Below, in pieces: positions 26,424-34,564 of a stretch of 36,354 bases of DNA. The DNA comes from Mycobacterium sp. Its GTDB lineage: Bacteria > Actinomycetota > Actinomycetes > Mycobacteriales > Mycobacteriaceae. The position numbers and the translations under genes were made by a program. The stretch lies in NCBI GenBank assembly GCA_020438845.1, contig JAGQTV010000041.1, forward strand, positions 1 to 36,354, read 5' to 3'. Position 1 is the first letter of the stretch. Each line of letters starts with the position of its first letter. The notes beneath the pieces are model-generated. The model had not been told where the DNA came from and did no database searches. It worked only from the letters and a program-made list of their open reading frames with translations.

Positions 26424-28103
26424 ATGCCGAATCTCACCGACCTAGCCAGCAAGGCGATCAAACAGGCGATCAAGTACGCCGAACGCGGCTCAGCGGAGTT
26501 GCACTATCTGCAGAAGATGATCACCTCCGGGGCCTTCGGGATCGAACCACCGCAGAATTACGCCGCACTGGTCGCCGACATCAAGCGCTGGGGTGAGGTC
26601 GGCATGATCCCCTCGCTCAACGCCCGGCGCTGCCCCAATCGGTTGGCGCTGATCGACGACGAGGGTTCGATGACGTTCGCCGAACTCAACGACGCCTGCA
26701 ACGCGGCAGCCAACGCACTGCTGGCGATGGGCGTGAAGGGTGGCGACGGTGTGGGGATCCTGGCGCGCAACCACCGCTGGTTTCTCATCGCCAACTATGC
26801 CGCAGCCCGGGTGGGGGCTCGCATCATCCTGCTCAACACCGAATTCTCCGGCCCGCAGATCCGTGACGTGTCCGCACGTGAGGGCGCCAAGGTCATCATC
26901 TACGACGACGAGTACACCGAAGCCGTGCGGATGGCCGAGACACCCCTGGGCAACCTGCGGGCACTGGGCGCCAACCCGGACAGCGACGTCCCCTCCGGAA
27001 GCCATGACGAGACGCTGGCCGAGGTGATCGCCCGCAACAGCACGGACCCCGCCCCCAAGGCGACCAAGCATTCGTCGATCATCATCCTGACCAGTGGCAC
27101 AACCGGAACCCCGAAGGGGGCGAACCGTAAGGCACCGCCGACACTGGCGCCGATCGGCGGGGTGCTGTCGCACGTTCCGTTCAAGTCCGGCGAGGTGACG
27201 GCACTTCCGTCGCCGATGTTCCACGCCCTGGGCTATCTGCACGCGACCATCGCCATGACGCTTGGCTCCACACTGGTGCTGCACCGCCGGTTCAAGCCCG
27301 CCGTGGTGCTCGAGGATGTGCCAAAGCACAAGGTCACGGCGATCGTCGTGGTCCCGGTCATGCTCTCCCGGATGCTCGACGCCCTGGAGAAGATGGAGAC
27401 CAAGCCGAACCTGTCCTCACTGCGGATCATCTTCGTGTCCGGGTCACAACTGGGCGCCGAGCTCGCGACCCGGACCATGAAGGACATCGGCCCGGTGGTC
27501 TACAACCTCTACGGCTCCACCGAGGTTGCGTTCGTCTCCATCGCACGTCCGCAGGACTTGAAGAAGAACCCGGCGACGGTCGGCCCGATCGTCAAGGGTG
27601 TCCGGGTCAAGATTCTCGACGAGCACGGAAAAGAGTTGCCGCAGGGGAAGGTCGGGCGGATCTTCGTCGGCAATTTCTTCCCGTTCGAGGGCTACACCGG
27701 CGGTGGCGGTAAGGAGATCATCGACGGACTGATGTCCTCGGGCGACGTCGGCTACTTCGACAAGGATGGACTGCTCTACGTCAGTGGGCGTGACGACGAG
27801 ATGATCGTCTCCGGCGGGGAGAACGTCTTCCCGGCGGAGGTCGAGGATCTCATCAGCGGCCATCCCGACGTCATCGAGGCCACCGCTCTCGGCGTGGACG
27901 ACAAGGAGTTCGGGCAGCGGCTCCGCGCGTTCGTCGTGGCGAAAGAAGGCGTCGAAGTCACCGAAGAGGCGATCAAGGACTACGTCCGGGAGCACCTGGC
28001 GCGCTACAAAGTTCCCCGTGAGGTCATCTTCCTGACCGAACTGCCGCGCAACCCGACCGGGAAGATCCTCAAGCGCGAGCTGCGTCAGATCGAGGTGAAG
28101 TAG
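26424..28103 (+). CDS. fadD2: Fatty-acyl-CoA/AMP ligase FadD2
   Basis: Activates a carboxylic acid with ATP and CoA to an acyl-CoA via an acyl-adenylate. The 559-residue protein carries the AMP-binding P-loop ILTSGTTGTPKG, the acid-activating YGSTEV, the hinge GRDDEMIVSGGENVFP and a C-terminal PTGKILKREL whose Lys completes the second half-reaction. The start MPNLTDLASKA at 26424 is supported by a leaderless promoter; the open frame back to 26259 is antisense to the polymerase gene. Gene order polymerase-fadD2-fadE6 matches Rv0269c-Rv0271c (recalled). It is convergent with fadE6, 10 nt apart. Acyl chain preference unknown. Confidence 0.9.
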   Translation: MPNLTDLASKAIKQAIKYAERGSAELHYLQKMITSGAFGIEPPQNYAALVADIKRWGEVGMIPSLNARRCPNRLALIDDEGSMTFAELNDACNAAANALLAMGVKGGDGVGILARNHRWFLIANYAAARVGARIILLNTEFSGPQIRDVSAREGAKVIIYDDEYTEAVRMAETPLGNLRALGANPDSDVPSGSHDETLAEVIARNSTDPAPKATKHSSIIILTSGTTGTPKGANRKAPPTLAPIGGVLSHVPFKSGEVTALPSPMFHALGYLHATIAMTLGSTLVLHRRFKPAVVLEDVPKHKVTAIVVVPVMLSRMLDALEKMETKPNLSSLRIIFVSGSQLGAELATRTMKDIGPVVYNLYGSTEVAFVSIARPQDLKKNPATVGPIVKGVRVKILDEHGKELPQGKVGRIFVGNFFPFEGYTGGGGKEIIDGLMSSGDVGYFDKDGLLYVSGRDDEMIVSGGENVFPAEVEDLISGHPDVIEATALGVDDKEFGQRLRAFVVAKEGVEVTEEAIKDYVREHLARYKVPREVIFLTELPRNPTGKILKRELRQIEVK

Positions 28104-28113
28104 CGGCGCCCCT

Positions 28114-30312
28114 TTACGGGTCGCGGGGCAGGCCGAGCAGTCGCTCGGCGATGATGTTGAGCTGTACCTCGGAGGTGCCGCCGTAGATCGTGGTGGCGCG
28201 GCTGGCCAGAAGGAACTCGGCCCATTTGCCCTGCGGTGTGTCCTCTTCCCAGATCGCGCCGTCGACACCGAACGAGGCGACGACGAACTCGGCGTACCCC
28301 TGCCCGGTCTTCATGGACAGCAGCTTTGAGATCGCCGCTGCCGGCATCGCGTCCCCGCCGGCGAGGGTCAGCAGGGTCGAGCGCATGTTCAGCAGCTTGG
28401 CCGCATGCCCCTCGGCGATCAGTTCCCCGGCCCGGTGGTGGCCGGTCTGGTCCAGATGCGCCCCGCTGACGAACTCGACGAAGCGGTCCAGGTTGGGCAG
28501 GAACCAGGGCTCGCTGCTCCCGATCGAAACCCGTTCGGCGGTAAGGGTATTGCGACTGACGTCCCAGCCCCGGTTCACTTCGCCCAGAACCATGTCGTCG
28601 GGTACGAACACGTCGTCGATGAAAACCGTGTTGAACAGCGCGTTGCCGGTCAGTTCCCGCAGTGGCTTGACTTCAACCCCGGGAGCCTTCATGTCCAGCA
28701 GGAAGTAGGTGATGCCATTGTGCTTCGGGGCGCTGGGGTCGGTGCGTGCCAGTAGCGCACCCCACTCGGAGAACTGAGCACCGGTGGTCCAGATCTTCTG
28801 TCCGGTGATCCGCCAACCACCGTCGACCTTGGTGGCCTTCGTGGTCAGGCTGGCCAGGTCCGAACCGGCACCGGGCTCGGAAAACAGTTGGCACCAGATC
28901 ATTTCGCCGCGGAAGGTGGGGGGCAGGAAACGCTGCTTCTGCTCGTCGGTCCCGTAAGCCGCGATCGAGGGGATAAGCCAGGCGGCGATACCCATGTTGG
29001 GACGTTTGACCCGACCTGTGCCGAACTCCTGGGCGATGATGATCTGCTCGACTGGCGAGGCGGCCCGACCCCAGGGCTTGGGCAAGTGGGGCTGCACCCA
29101 GCCACCCTCGGCGATCGCTGCCTTCCGCTCCTCGCGCGGGATTGCTTTCAGGGCTGCCACTTCGGAGCGGATCTCTTCGCGCAGTTTCTCAGTCTCCGGG
29201 TCGAGATCCACTTCGACGGCCCGCATTCCGGTGCTGGTGGCGGTGTCGAGCACCCGCTGCGGATACTCACCGGACCGACCGAATGCCGCGACCAGACCCA
29301 GTGTGCGCCGGTAGTAGATATTCGTGTCGTGCTCCCAGGTGAAGCCGATGCCACCGTGAACCTGAATGCAGTCCTGCGCACACTGCTGGGCGGCGACTGG
29401 GGCCAGCGTCGCGGCGACGGCAGCGGCGAATTCGTAGGCGGTTTCCTTGTTGTCCCAGTTGCATTCGGCCGCTTCGTCCAGCGCACGGGCGGCGTCCCAT
29501 ACCGCCGCTGTAGCCCGCTCGGTAGTGGCGATCATTCCGGCGCACTTGTGCTTGATGGCCTGGAACTGACCGATCGGCCGGCCGAACTGCTCGCGGATCT
29601 TCGCGTAGGCGGATGCGCTATCGGTGGCCCATCGGGCGATGCCAACGGCCTCGGCGGACAGCAACGTGATGATGATCGCCCGGGCCGCCGACTCGGGCAG
29701 GTTTGAGAGGAGCGCCCCGGTGGCCACTTCGACGGCATTGGCCCGCACGTGGGCGATCGGGCGCAGGGGGTCCACCGATCGCAGCGGTTCGATCTCCAGT
29801 TGCGTGGCGTCGAGAACCGCCCACTCCACGCCGCTCTCGATGGCGACTGGCAGCACCAGCACGGAAGCCTGCGGGGCGCAGGGAACCGATCGCGCCTCGC
29901 CACGGATCACCACTGTGTCGCCGTGTCGGGTTGCGGTGAGGTCGGACTCAAGGGCGAAGGCTGCGATGGCTGCACCGCAGGCCAGGGAAGACAAGATTTC
30001 GGTGCGGCGGTCGTTCGCCGAGATCAGCGCGCTGGCGATCGCTGACGGTACGAATGGACCCGGTGCTGCCGCGTAACCGAACTGCGCGATCACGATCGCC
30101 AGTTCAAGCAGGCCGGCGCCCTGCCCGTCCACTTCTTCGGCCAGGTGCAGGGCCTGCAGGCCTTGGTCGGCAGCCGCCTTCCAGTAGCGCGGCGGGTTCT
30201 CAGGCGGTGCCTCCAGCGCGGCGTGCAGGACCTCCGACGGTACCGACCGCTCCAGCAGGGACTTGACCGACTTGGCCAAGTCGATGTGTTCGGGATTGAT
30301 CGCGATGGGCAC
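28114..30312 (-). CDS. fadE6: Two-domain acyl-CoA dehydrogenase FadE6
   Basis: A 732-residue protein with two fused acyl-CoA dehydrogenase domains (about 1-365 and 370-732), like Rv0271c (recalled). The N-terminal domain ends in VHGGIGFTWEHDTNIYYRR, a form lacking catalytic Glu. The C-terminal domain has the FAD block QLFSEPGAGSDLASL and IWTTGAQ, but the usual YEGTSE is YGGTSE (Y710, G711), so the base is not at that position; E593 in TLTAERVSIG is the likely substitute. This resembles one chain holding the beta and alpha halves of mycobacterial heterotetrameric FadE enzymes. GTG at 30312 follows GGGAAGGCGG. 18 nt separate it from the MFS gene upstream. Confidence 0.88.
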   Translation of the reverse strand: MPIAINPEHIDLAKSVKSLLERSVPSEVLHAALEAPPENPPRYWKAAADQGLQALHLAEEVDGQGAGLLELAIVIAQFGYAAAPGPFVPSAIASALISANDRRTEILSSLACGAAIAAFALESDLTATRHGDTVVIRGEARSVPCAPQASVLVLPVAIESGVEWAVLDATQLEIEPLRSVDPLRPIAHVRANAVEVATGALLSNLPESAARAIIITLLSAEAVGIARWATDSASAYAKIREQFGRPIGQFQAIKHKCAGMIATTERATAAVWDAARALDEAAECNWDNKETAYEFAAAVAATLAPVAAQQCAQDCIQVHGGIGFTWEHDTNIYYRRTLGLVAAFGRSGEYPQRVLDTATSTGMRAVEVDLDPETEKLREEIRSEVAALKAIPREERKAAIAEGGWVQPHLPKPWGRAASPVEQIIIAQEFGTGRVKRPNMGIAAWLIPSIAAYGTDEQKQRFLPPTFRGEMIWCQLFSEPGAGSDLASLTTKATKVDGGWRITGQKIWTTGAQFSEWGALLARTDPSAPKHNGITYFLLDMKAPGVEVKPLRELTGNALFNTVFIDDVFVPDDMVLGEVNRGWDVSRNTLTAERVSIGSSEPWFLPNLDRFVEFVSGAHLDQTGHHRAGELIAEGHAAKLLNMRSTLLTLAGGDAMPAAAISKLLSMKTGQGYAEFVVASFGVDGAIWEEDTPQGKWAEFLLASRATTIYGGTSEVQLNIIAERLLGLPRDP

Positions 30313-30330
30313 GAAGACCGCCTTCCCTAA

Positions 30331-31680
30331 CTAACCGGTGGGTTGGGACAGAGGGTACTCGTCCTTGCCCGGCTTACCATCGGGCCTCGGCGTGGCGCGC
30401 AGAACGACGACGAGGCCGGCGCCGATCACCATGACCACACCGACGGCCCACATGCCGGCCCGGTTGCTGCCGGTCAGGTCCGCCAGTGCGCCGGTCGCGT
30501 AGGGAGCCGCGAATCCGCCCAGGTTGCCCACCGAGTTGATCAGTCCGATTCCCCCTGCGGCCGCTGCGCCGGTGAGAAACCGCGACGGGAGCGCCCAGAA
30601 GACCGGCAGGGCGCTGAAGACGCCGATGGCCGCCAGAGTCACCGGAACCATCACGGCGATCGGATGGCCCAGGTACAGCGCCACCGGAATGGCCAGGCCG
30701 CCCAGCAGCAGTGGGATCGCGACGTGCCAGACGTGTTCACGAGTGCGGTCGGCATGCCGGGACCACAGGAACATCGCTGCTGCACCAAATGCGTACGGGA
30801 TCGCGGTGATCAGGCCGACCTCGATCAGCGAGAGTTGCAGCCCGAAAGTCTTCTTGAATCCCGCGATGATCGACGGCAGGAAGAACGCCAGCGCGTAGAG
30901 GCCGTAGGCGATGCCGAAGTAGACCAGGGCCAGTGCCCAGACCCGCGGGCTGCTCAGGGTGCGCCGCAACGGGAACTGAAAGGTGCTGCTCACGTGATCT
31001 TGTTCGGCTGCAAGGGTGTCCATCAGCCAGCGCCGTTCATCGGCCGGCAGCCAGTGGGCATCGGCCGGACGGTCGGTCAGGTAGAACCAGCAGACCACTC
31101 CGAGGATCACCGCGGGAAGGCCCACGCAGATCATCATGAATCGCCAGCCGTCCAGGCCGAAGGCCCCGTGTCCGGCCTGAATCAGCCAGGCCGCCAGAGG
31201 CGTTCCGATGGCCGAGGCAACCGGAACGGCCAGCATGAACACCCCGACGATGCGGGCACGGTAGGCCGCCGGAAACCACTGGGTCAGGAAGAACACGACG
31301 CCGGGAAACAGTCCGGCCTCGGCCACCCCGAGCAGGAACCGCAGCACCAGCAGTGTGGTGGCGTTCGGCGCGAACCCGATCGCGACGGCGACGACCCCCC
31401 AGGAAACGGCGATCCGGGCCAGCCAGCGGCGGGCTCCGAACCGCGCCAACGCCAGATTCGAGGGCACTTCGACCAGCACGTAGCCGATGAAGAAGATGCC
31501 CGACGCCAGGCCGAACATGGTGGCCGACAGCGCAAGATCGGCACTGACCTCCGCTTTGGCGATCCCGAGGTTGGTGCGGTCGAGGTAGTTGACGAAGTAC
31601 AACGCCATCAGCAGCGGCACTAAGCGGGTGGCGACCCGCCGCAGCACTCGTGCCTCCAGCGCCTCAGGCGAGTCGGACAT
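30331..31680 (-). CDS. MFS transporter, anion:cation symporter (ACS) class
   Basis: A 449-residue membrane protein with about 12 hydrophobic helices. The N-terminal NYLDRTNLGIAKAE and FFIGYVLVEVPSNLALARFG, and the RFLLGVAEAGLFPGVVFFL segment, are typical of ACS-family carriers, which import organic anions such as phthalate, hydroxyphenylacetate or sugar acids with H+. Start ATG at 31680 follows GGGAGG (spacing 4) inside the end of the dehydrogenase gene, giving a 17-nt overlap. The two are almost certainly co-expressed, and the substrate may be a hydroxy acid or a compound related to it. Distal helices are GFAAPYATGALADLTG and VVMVIGAGLVVVL. Confidence 0.88.
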   Translation of the reverse strand: MSDSPEALEARVLRRVATRLVPLLMALYFVNYLDRTNLGIAKAEVSADLALSATMFGLASGIFFIGYVLVEVPSNLALARFGARRWLARIAVSWGVVAVAIGFAPNATTLLVLRFLLGVAEAGLFPGVVFFLTQWFPAAYRARIVGVFMLAVPVASAIGTPLAAWLIQAGHGAFGLDGWRFMMICVGLPAVILGVVCWFYLTDRPADAHWLPADERRWLMDTLAAEQDHVSSTFQFPLRRTLSSPRVWALALVYFGIAYGLYALAFFLPSIIAGFKKTFGLQLSLIEVGLITAIPYAFGAAAMFLWSRHADRTREHVWHVAIPLLLGGLAIPVALYLGHPIAVMVPVTLAAIGVFSALPVFWALPSRFLTGAAAAGGIGLINSVGNLGGFAAPYATGALADLTGSNRAGMWAVGVVMVIGAGLVVVLRATPRPDGKPGKDEYPLSQPTG

Positions 31681-32629
31681 CTTGCCTCCCGTTAACCACG
31701 TTGACCAGATCCCGCCCGTCGCGCAGGCGCCGGCAGTTGTTTACCGCCATGGACAGGTAGCGGTGCATGGTGTCTTTCGTGTACCACACCACGTGTGGGG
31801 TAACGACGACGTTGTCTAGTCTGAGCAGGGGATTGTCCGGGCGGACGGGTTCCACGGCGAAGACGTCCAGACCCGCGGCGGCCAGCTGTCCCGCGCGCAG
31901 GGCGTCGACGAGGGCGGCCTCATCGACAACCCCGCCTCGGGAAGTGTTGACCAGCACGGCTGTCGACTTCATGGATGCGAGTGCCGCCCGGTCAAGCAGG
32001 CCCTCGGTCAACGGCGTCAAGGGCAGATGAAGGCTGACGATGTCACTGGTTGTCAATAGCTCGGGCAGCGTCCGCCAGGCCGGTGATCCGTCGTCGGTGG
32101 TGCTGGTGTGCAGCACTCGCGCACCCATAGCGGCCACGATCGTCTCCACCCGTTGGGCGATGTTCCCGTAGCCGACCAGGCCAACGGTGCAGGAGCCGAT
32201 ATCGCGCACGGTCTCGCCCAAGCTGGTGTCGGTGGGCCAGCCGCGGCCGGCTCGGGTGTTCCGGTCCAGTTCGAGCAGCCTGCGCATTGCGGCAAGCATC
32301 AGCAGGACGGTGCCCTCGGCGGCCGACGGAGCATTGGCGCCAGGAGTGTTGGCGACCGCGATGCCCAGTTCGGTGGCGGTGCCGACGTCGATGGTGTTGA
32401 CCCCGGCACCCAATTTCTGCACCAGCCGAAGCCGGGGACCGCGGCGAAGGTCGTCTCCGGACAGCGGCCGCAGCATGTGCCACAGCACATCGGCCGCGGG
32501 CATTTCGCGGTGCAGAGTGGTGACGTCGTCCTCGTGGCACCATCGAATATCTAACCAGTCCGATTCGGGCGCAAGGACTTCCAGAACGGTATCGGTGGGC
32601 AGGAAGTGCGCCAGTACTCTTACGGCCAC
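31664..32629 (-). CDS. D-isomer-specific 2-hydroxyacid dehydrogenase
   Basis: NAD(P)H-dependent oxidoreductase interconverting 2-oxo and D-2-hydroxy acids. Starting at GTG 32629 (VAVRVLAHFLPTD) gives 321 residues, the normal family size. The Rossmann motif is VGLVGYGNIA at about 149-158; the catalytic triad is R231 (NTSRGG), E260 (DVFAVEPVRPDNPL) and H279 (VTPHVVW). The frame is open to 32809 and starts at 32674 or 32740 are possible, but they approach or overlap the divergent sortase promoter. It overlaps the downstream MFS gene by 17 nt. The substrate is undefined; family members reduce glyoxylate, hydroxypyruvate, phosphoglycerate or aromatic 2-oxoacids. Confidence 0.82.
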   Translation of the reverse strand: MAVRVLAHFLPTDTVLEVLAPESDWLDIRWCHEDDVTTLHREMPAADVLWHMLRPLSGDDLRRGPRLRLVQKLGAGVNTIDVGTATELGIAVANTPGANAPSAAEGTVLLMLAAMRRLLELDRNTRAGRGWPTDTSLGETVRDIGSCTVGLVGYGNIAQRVETIVAAMGARVLHTSTTDDGSPAWRTLPELLTTSDIVSLHLPLTPLTEGLLDRAALASMKSTAVLVNTSRGGVVDEAALVDALRAGQLAAAGLDVFAVEPVRPDNPLLRLDNVVVTPHVVWYTKDTMHRYLSMAVNNCRRLRDGRDLVNVVNGRQDVRLA

Positions 32630-32759
32630 AGCATCATCTGACCCGCACCATCGCACCGCCTCGCGCCATGCCACTAGACGATATTCGCGGCCTGGTCCCG
32701 GCAAGTTCCGGCCCCGATTTGGCTTGCGGTGCAGCGTCATCGTTTCTGGCCGACTGGCA

Positions 32760-32765
32760 TACTCT
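32760..32765 (+). promoter_or_regulatory. -10 hexamer TACTCT upstream of the sortase operon
   Basis: TACTCT lies 5 nt before ATG 32771, so transcription would begin at or next to that ATG. It fits the TANNNT rule but no -35 is evident. Confidence 0.45.
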
Positions 32766-32770
32766 GAGCT

Positions 32771-32803
32771 ATGACGCCTGCCGTGGCTTTCGAGCGAAGG
32801 TGA
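32771..32803 (+). CDS. Possible 10-codon leader peptide (MTPAVAFERR) before the sortase
   Basis: An ATG just after a -10 hexamer opens a reading frame of 10 codons whose TGA (32801-32803) overlaps the sortase GTG (32800-32802) as GTGA. Leaderless short upstream frames are common in mycobacteria (recalled). It would couple sortase translation to the leader. No conservation can be tested here and a chance frame is possible. Confidence 0.35.
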   Translation: MTPAVAFERR

Positions 32804-33474
32804 CTCCAAGTCGAGCAGCGTCGCGTCGTGCGCTGCAGTGGACCGGCGAGATCGTCATCACTCTCGGGGTGATTTTGGCGCTGTTCGTGGTCTATTTGCT
32901 GTGGTGGACCGGCGTGCAGACCGCCGGCGCGCAACGCGATCTGGGCGCTGAACTTGATCGCGCAGCCCAGAGTGCGGTAATTGCGCCCAGTGGAACGCAG
33001 GCGGGCGTCCCGTTGGTGGATCCAGCGCCTGCCGTCCCTGCAGTCGGCAAACCGTATGTGCGCATCCAGATTCCGACCCTGGGTGCCGACTGGAGTTGGA
33101 TCGTCGTGGAGGGCGTTGATTTGCCGCAGTTGGCGCTGGGCCCCGGGCACTATCCCGGCACCGCTGGTCCTGGTGAAGTCGGTAACTTCGCTGTCGCCGG
33201 GCACCGCGCGGGCCATGCTGCACCGTTCGAGAATCTCGATCGGCTCAAGCCCGGCGACGTCGTGAACTTCTCAGTCGGTGACGAGCACTGGTCTTACCGC
33301 GTCGAACGGTCCTTTCTGACCGAGCCCACCGATATCGGGGTCATTGATCCCGTGCCGGAACAACCGAATGCCGTCCCGACCAAACGACTGATGACGCTGA
33401 CGACATGTGATCCGAAGTACGGGGTTCGGTTTAAACGATTGATCGTGGTCGGCACTTTGATTGAGGAGCGCTGA
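32800..33474 (+). CDS. Class E sortase
   Basis: A membrane-anchored transpeptidase that cleaves an LPXTG-like signal (LAXTG for class E) and joins the protein to the cell wall. From GTG 32800 there are 224 residues: a short basic N-terminus, one transmembrane helix (about 17-36: EIVITLGVILALFVVYLLWW), then the sortase barrel. Catalytic residues are H135 in VAGHRAGHAAPF, C203 in TLTTCDP and R213 in RFKRLIV. The frame is open from 32668, but residues before GTG 32800 look non-coding and precede the -10. The stop overlaps the next gene by 1 nt. As I recall M. tuberculosis lacks a sortase of this kind, so its presence is notable. Confidence 0.88.
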   Translation: MTPSRAASRRALQWTGEIVITLGVILALFVVYLLWWTGVQTAGAQRDLGAELDRAAQSAVIAPSGTQAGVPLVDPAPAVPAVGKPYVRIQIPTLGADWSWIVVEGVDLPQLALGPGHYPGTAGPGEVGNFAVAGHRAGHAAPFENLDRLKPGDVVNFSVGDEHWSYRVERSFLTEPTDIGVIDPVPEQPNAVPTKRLMTLTTCDPKYGVRFKRLIVVGTLIEER

Positions 33475-33629
33475 TGTATGCCGCTTTGTGGGCGCTGTTG
33501 CCTGGGCCGACCCCGGTTCGCGCGTTGATCGCAGTGGTCCTGGTCGTGGCCGTGCTCGTCTTGTTGTTCACGGTGGTCTTTCCATGGGCGAGCCAGTTCG
33601 TGCCGGGCCAAGACGTCTCCGTTGGCTAG
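33474..33629 (+). CDS. 51-residue single-helix membrane protein, LPGP-type sortase-associated
   Basis: A small protein that standard calling would easily miss. Its ATG overlaps the sortase TGA by one base (TGATG), implying coupled translation. The sequence starts MYAALWALLPGPTPVR, has one hydrophobic helix (about 17-37) and ends FVPGQDVSVG, with the FPW turn in between. From memory, short proteins with the same W..LPGP...FPW...V.VG layout sit beside the class E sortase in the crgA-trpG region of other Actinobacteria; that family match should be tested by profile search. Possibly a sortase partner or membrane scaffold. Its end overlaps the next gene start (TTG at 33622) by 8 nt. Confidence 0.75.
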   Translation: MYAALWALLPGPTPVRALIAVVLVVAVLVLLFTVVFPWASQFVPGQDVSVG

Positions 33630-34485
33630 TTCCTCGCCAGGGCGTTCGCCCGCGCTTTGGGCGATGGTCGGCCTGATCGTCGGGTCAGCGGTGTGGCTCG
33701 GGTTTCGGTTGTTCGGGCCCGCCACGGTCCTGGTGGTACCGGTCGGCGTGGCGTTGCTGTGCTGGGGCGGCTACGCCGCATTGCTGACGGCGATCATGGT
33801 GAAACTGGCTCGCAGCGTTCGGCTGCCGATGTGGGCTGTGGCGTTGGCCGTGCTGTGGGGCGGATTGCCGGCGGCGGCCTTCGCCCAGATGATCGCCTTT
33901 GCGACACGTGACCGGATCGCCAACGCATTAGGTTCGTCGGGCCAGGCGTGGACCTCGGCGTTGGCGGCACCGATTCCCGAGGAGGTCGTCAAAGCAGCCG
34001 GTGTTGTGCTGCTGATGGTGGTGACCACGCCGGTCTTACGGAATCCGCTTTGTGGAATGGTGCTCGGGGCTCTGGTGGGAATCGGTTTCAACGCGGCCGA
34101 GGGGTTGGTGTTCAGCGTCTCGGAAATGGCGCGGTCGGGCTCGTGGGAGCCGCTGTGGTCCGATCTATTCGTTCGAGGCGTCCTCACTGGTCTAGTGACT
34201 CATTCAGGGCTGAGCGCCATCGTCGGTGCTGGTGTCGGATATCTGTGTGGCGCGGTGGACGTTCCTTGGGCGCGACGGGTCAATGTGCTCGGCGGACTGC
34301 TCGTCGCGGCCATCGTCCTGCACGCTCTCATCGACACGCCGCTCTTGGATGACTGGGGCGTCGGGGGCGTCATCGTCAAGCAGATACCGGTGGTCGTCGC
34401 GGTTTGGGTTGTGAGGGGGCGGGCCCGGTCAGAGGAGGTCCATCGCCAACGTTTGCGACGAATTCCAACAGCGCATACGGAGTAG
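33622..34485 (+). CDS. PrsW-family intramembrane metalloprotease
   Basis: A 287-residue polytopic protein with roughly 8 hydrophobic helices. PrsW-type signature residues are visible: E120-E121 in APIPEEVVKA, FNAAEGLVF with E160, H194 in GLVTHSGLSA and H234 in VLHALIDTPLL. PrsW proteases cut membrane-spanning substrates; the best known removes the anti-sigma factor RsiW in Bacillus. The TTG start at 33622 overlaps the stop of the microprotein by 8 nt; ATG at 33664 in frame is a possible alternative. The tail is basic and cytosolic. Its neighbours suggest that the repeat protein, with one transmembrane segment, is the substrate; this is inferred from position only. Confidence 0.84.
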   Translation: MASSSPGRSPALWAMVGLIVGSAVWLGFRLFGPATVLVVPVGVALLCWGGYAALLTAIMVKLARSVRLPMWAVALAVLWGGLPAAAFAQMIAFATRDRIANALGSSGQAWTSALAAPIPEEVVKAAGVVLLMVVTTPVLRNPLCGMVLGALVGIGFNAAEGLVFSVSEMARSGSWEPLWSDLFVRGVLTGLVTHSGLSAIVGAGVGYLCGAVDVPWARRVNVLGGLLVAAIVLHALIDTPLLDDWGVGGVIVKQIPVVVAVWVVRGRARSEEVHRQRLRRIPTAHTE

Positions 34486-34488
34486 AAT
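34483..34488 (+). promoter_or_regulatory. Possible internal -10, TAGAAT
   Basis: TAGAAT overlaps the PrsW stop codon and would start a transcript with about a 70-nt leader before ATG 34565. No convincing -35 is present at 17 bp. It may let the repeat protein be expressed more than its upstream genes. Confidence 0.3.
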
Positions 34489-34564
34489 CGTGACTTCGAA
34501 CTCGGCACATTCGGTGGTGCCCTGAGTGCAGCATCCGCTGATTTCGACCAAGTCAGGAGTTTCT

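Noticed and set aside
30343-31623. Long plus-strand frame opposite the MFS transporter
   Set aside because: Strictly antisense to a clear membrane protein; composition rich in Gln, Arg and His typical of reversed GC-rich code.
32668-32799. 44-residue N-terminal extension of the sortase
   Set aside because: Lies upstream of the candidate -10, with no hydrophobic or conserved features; GTG 32800 gives normal sortase layout.
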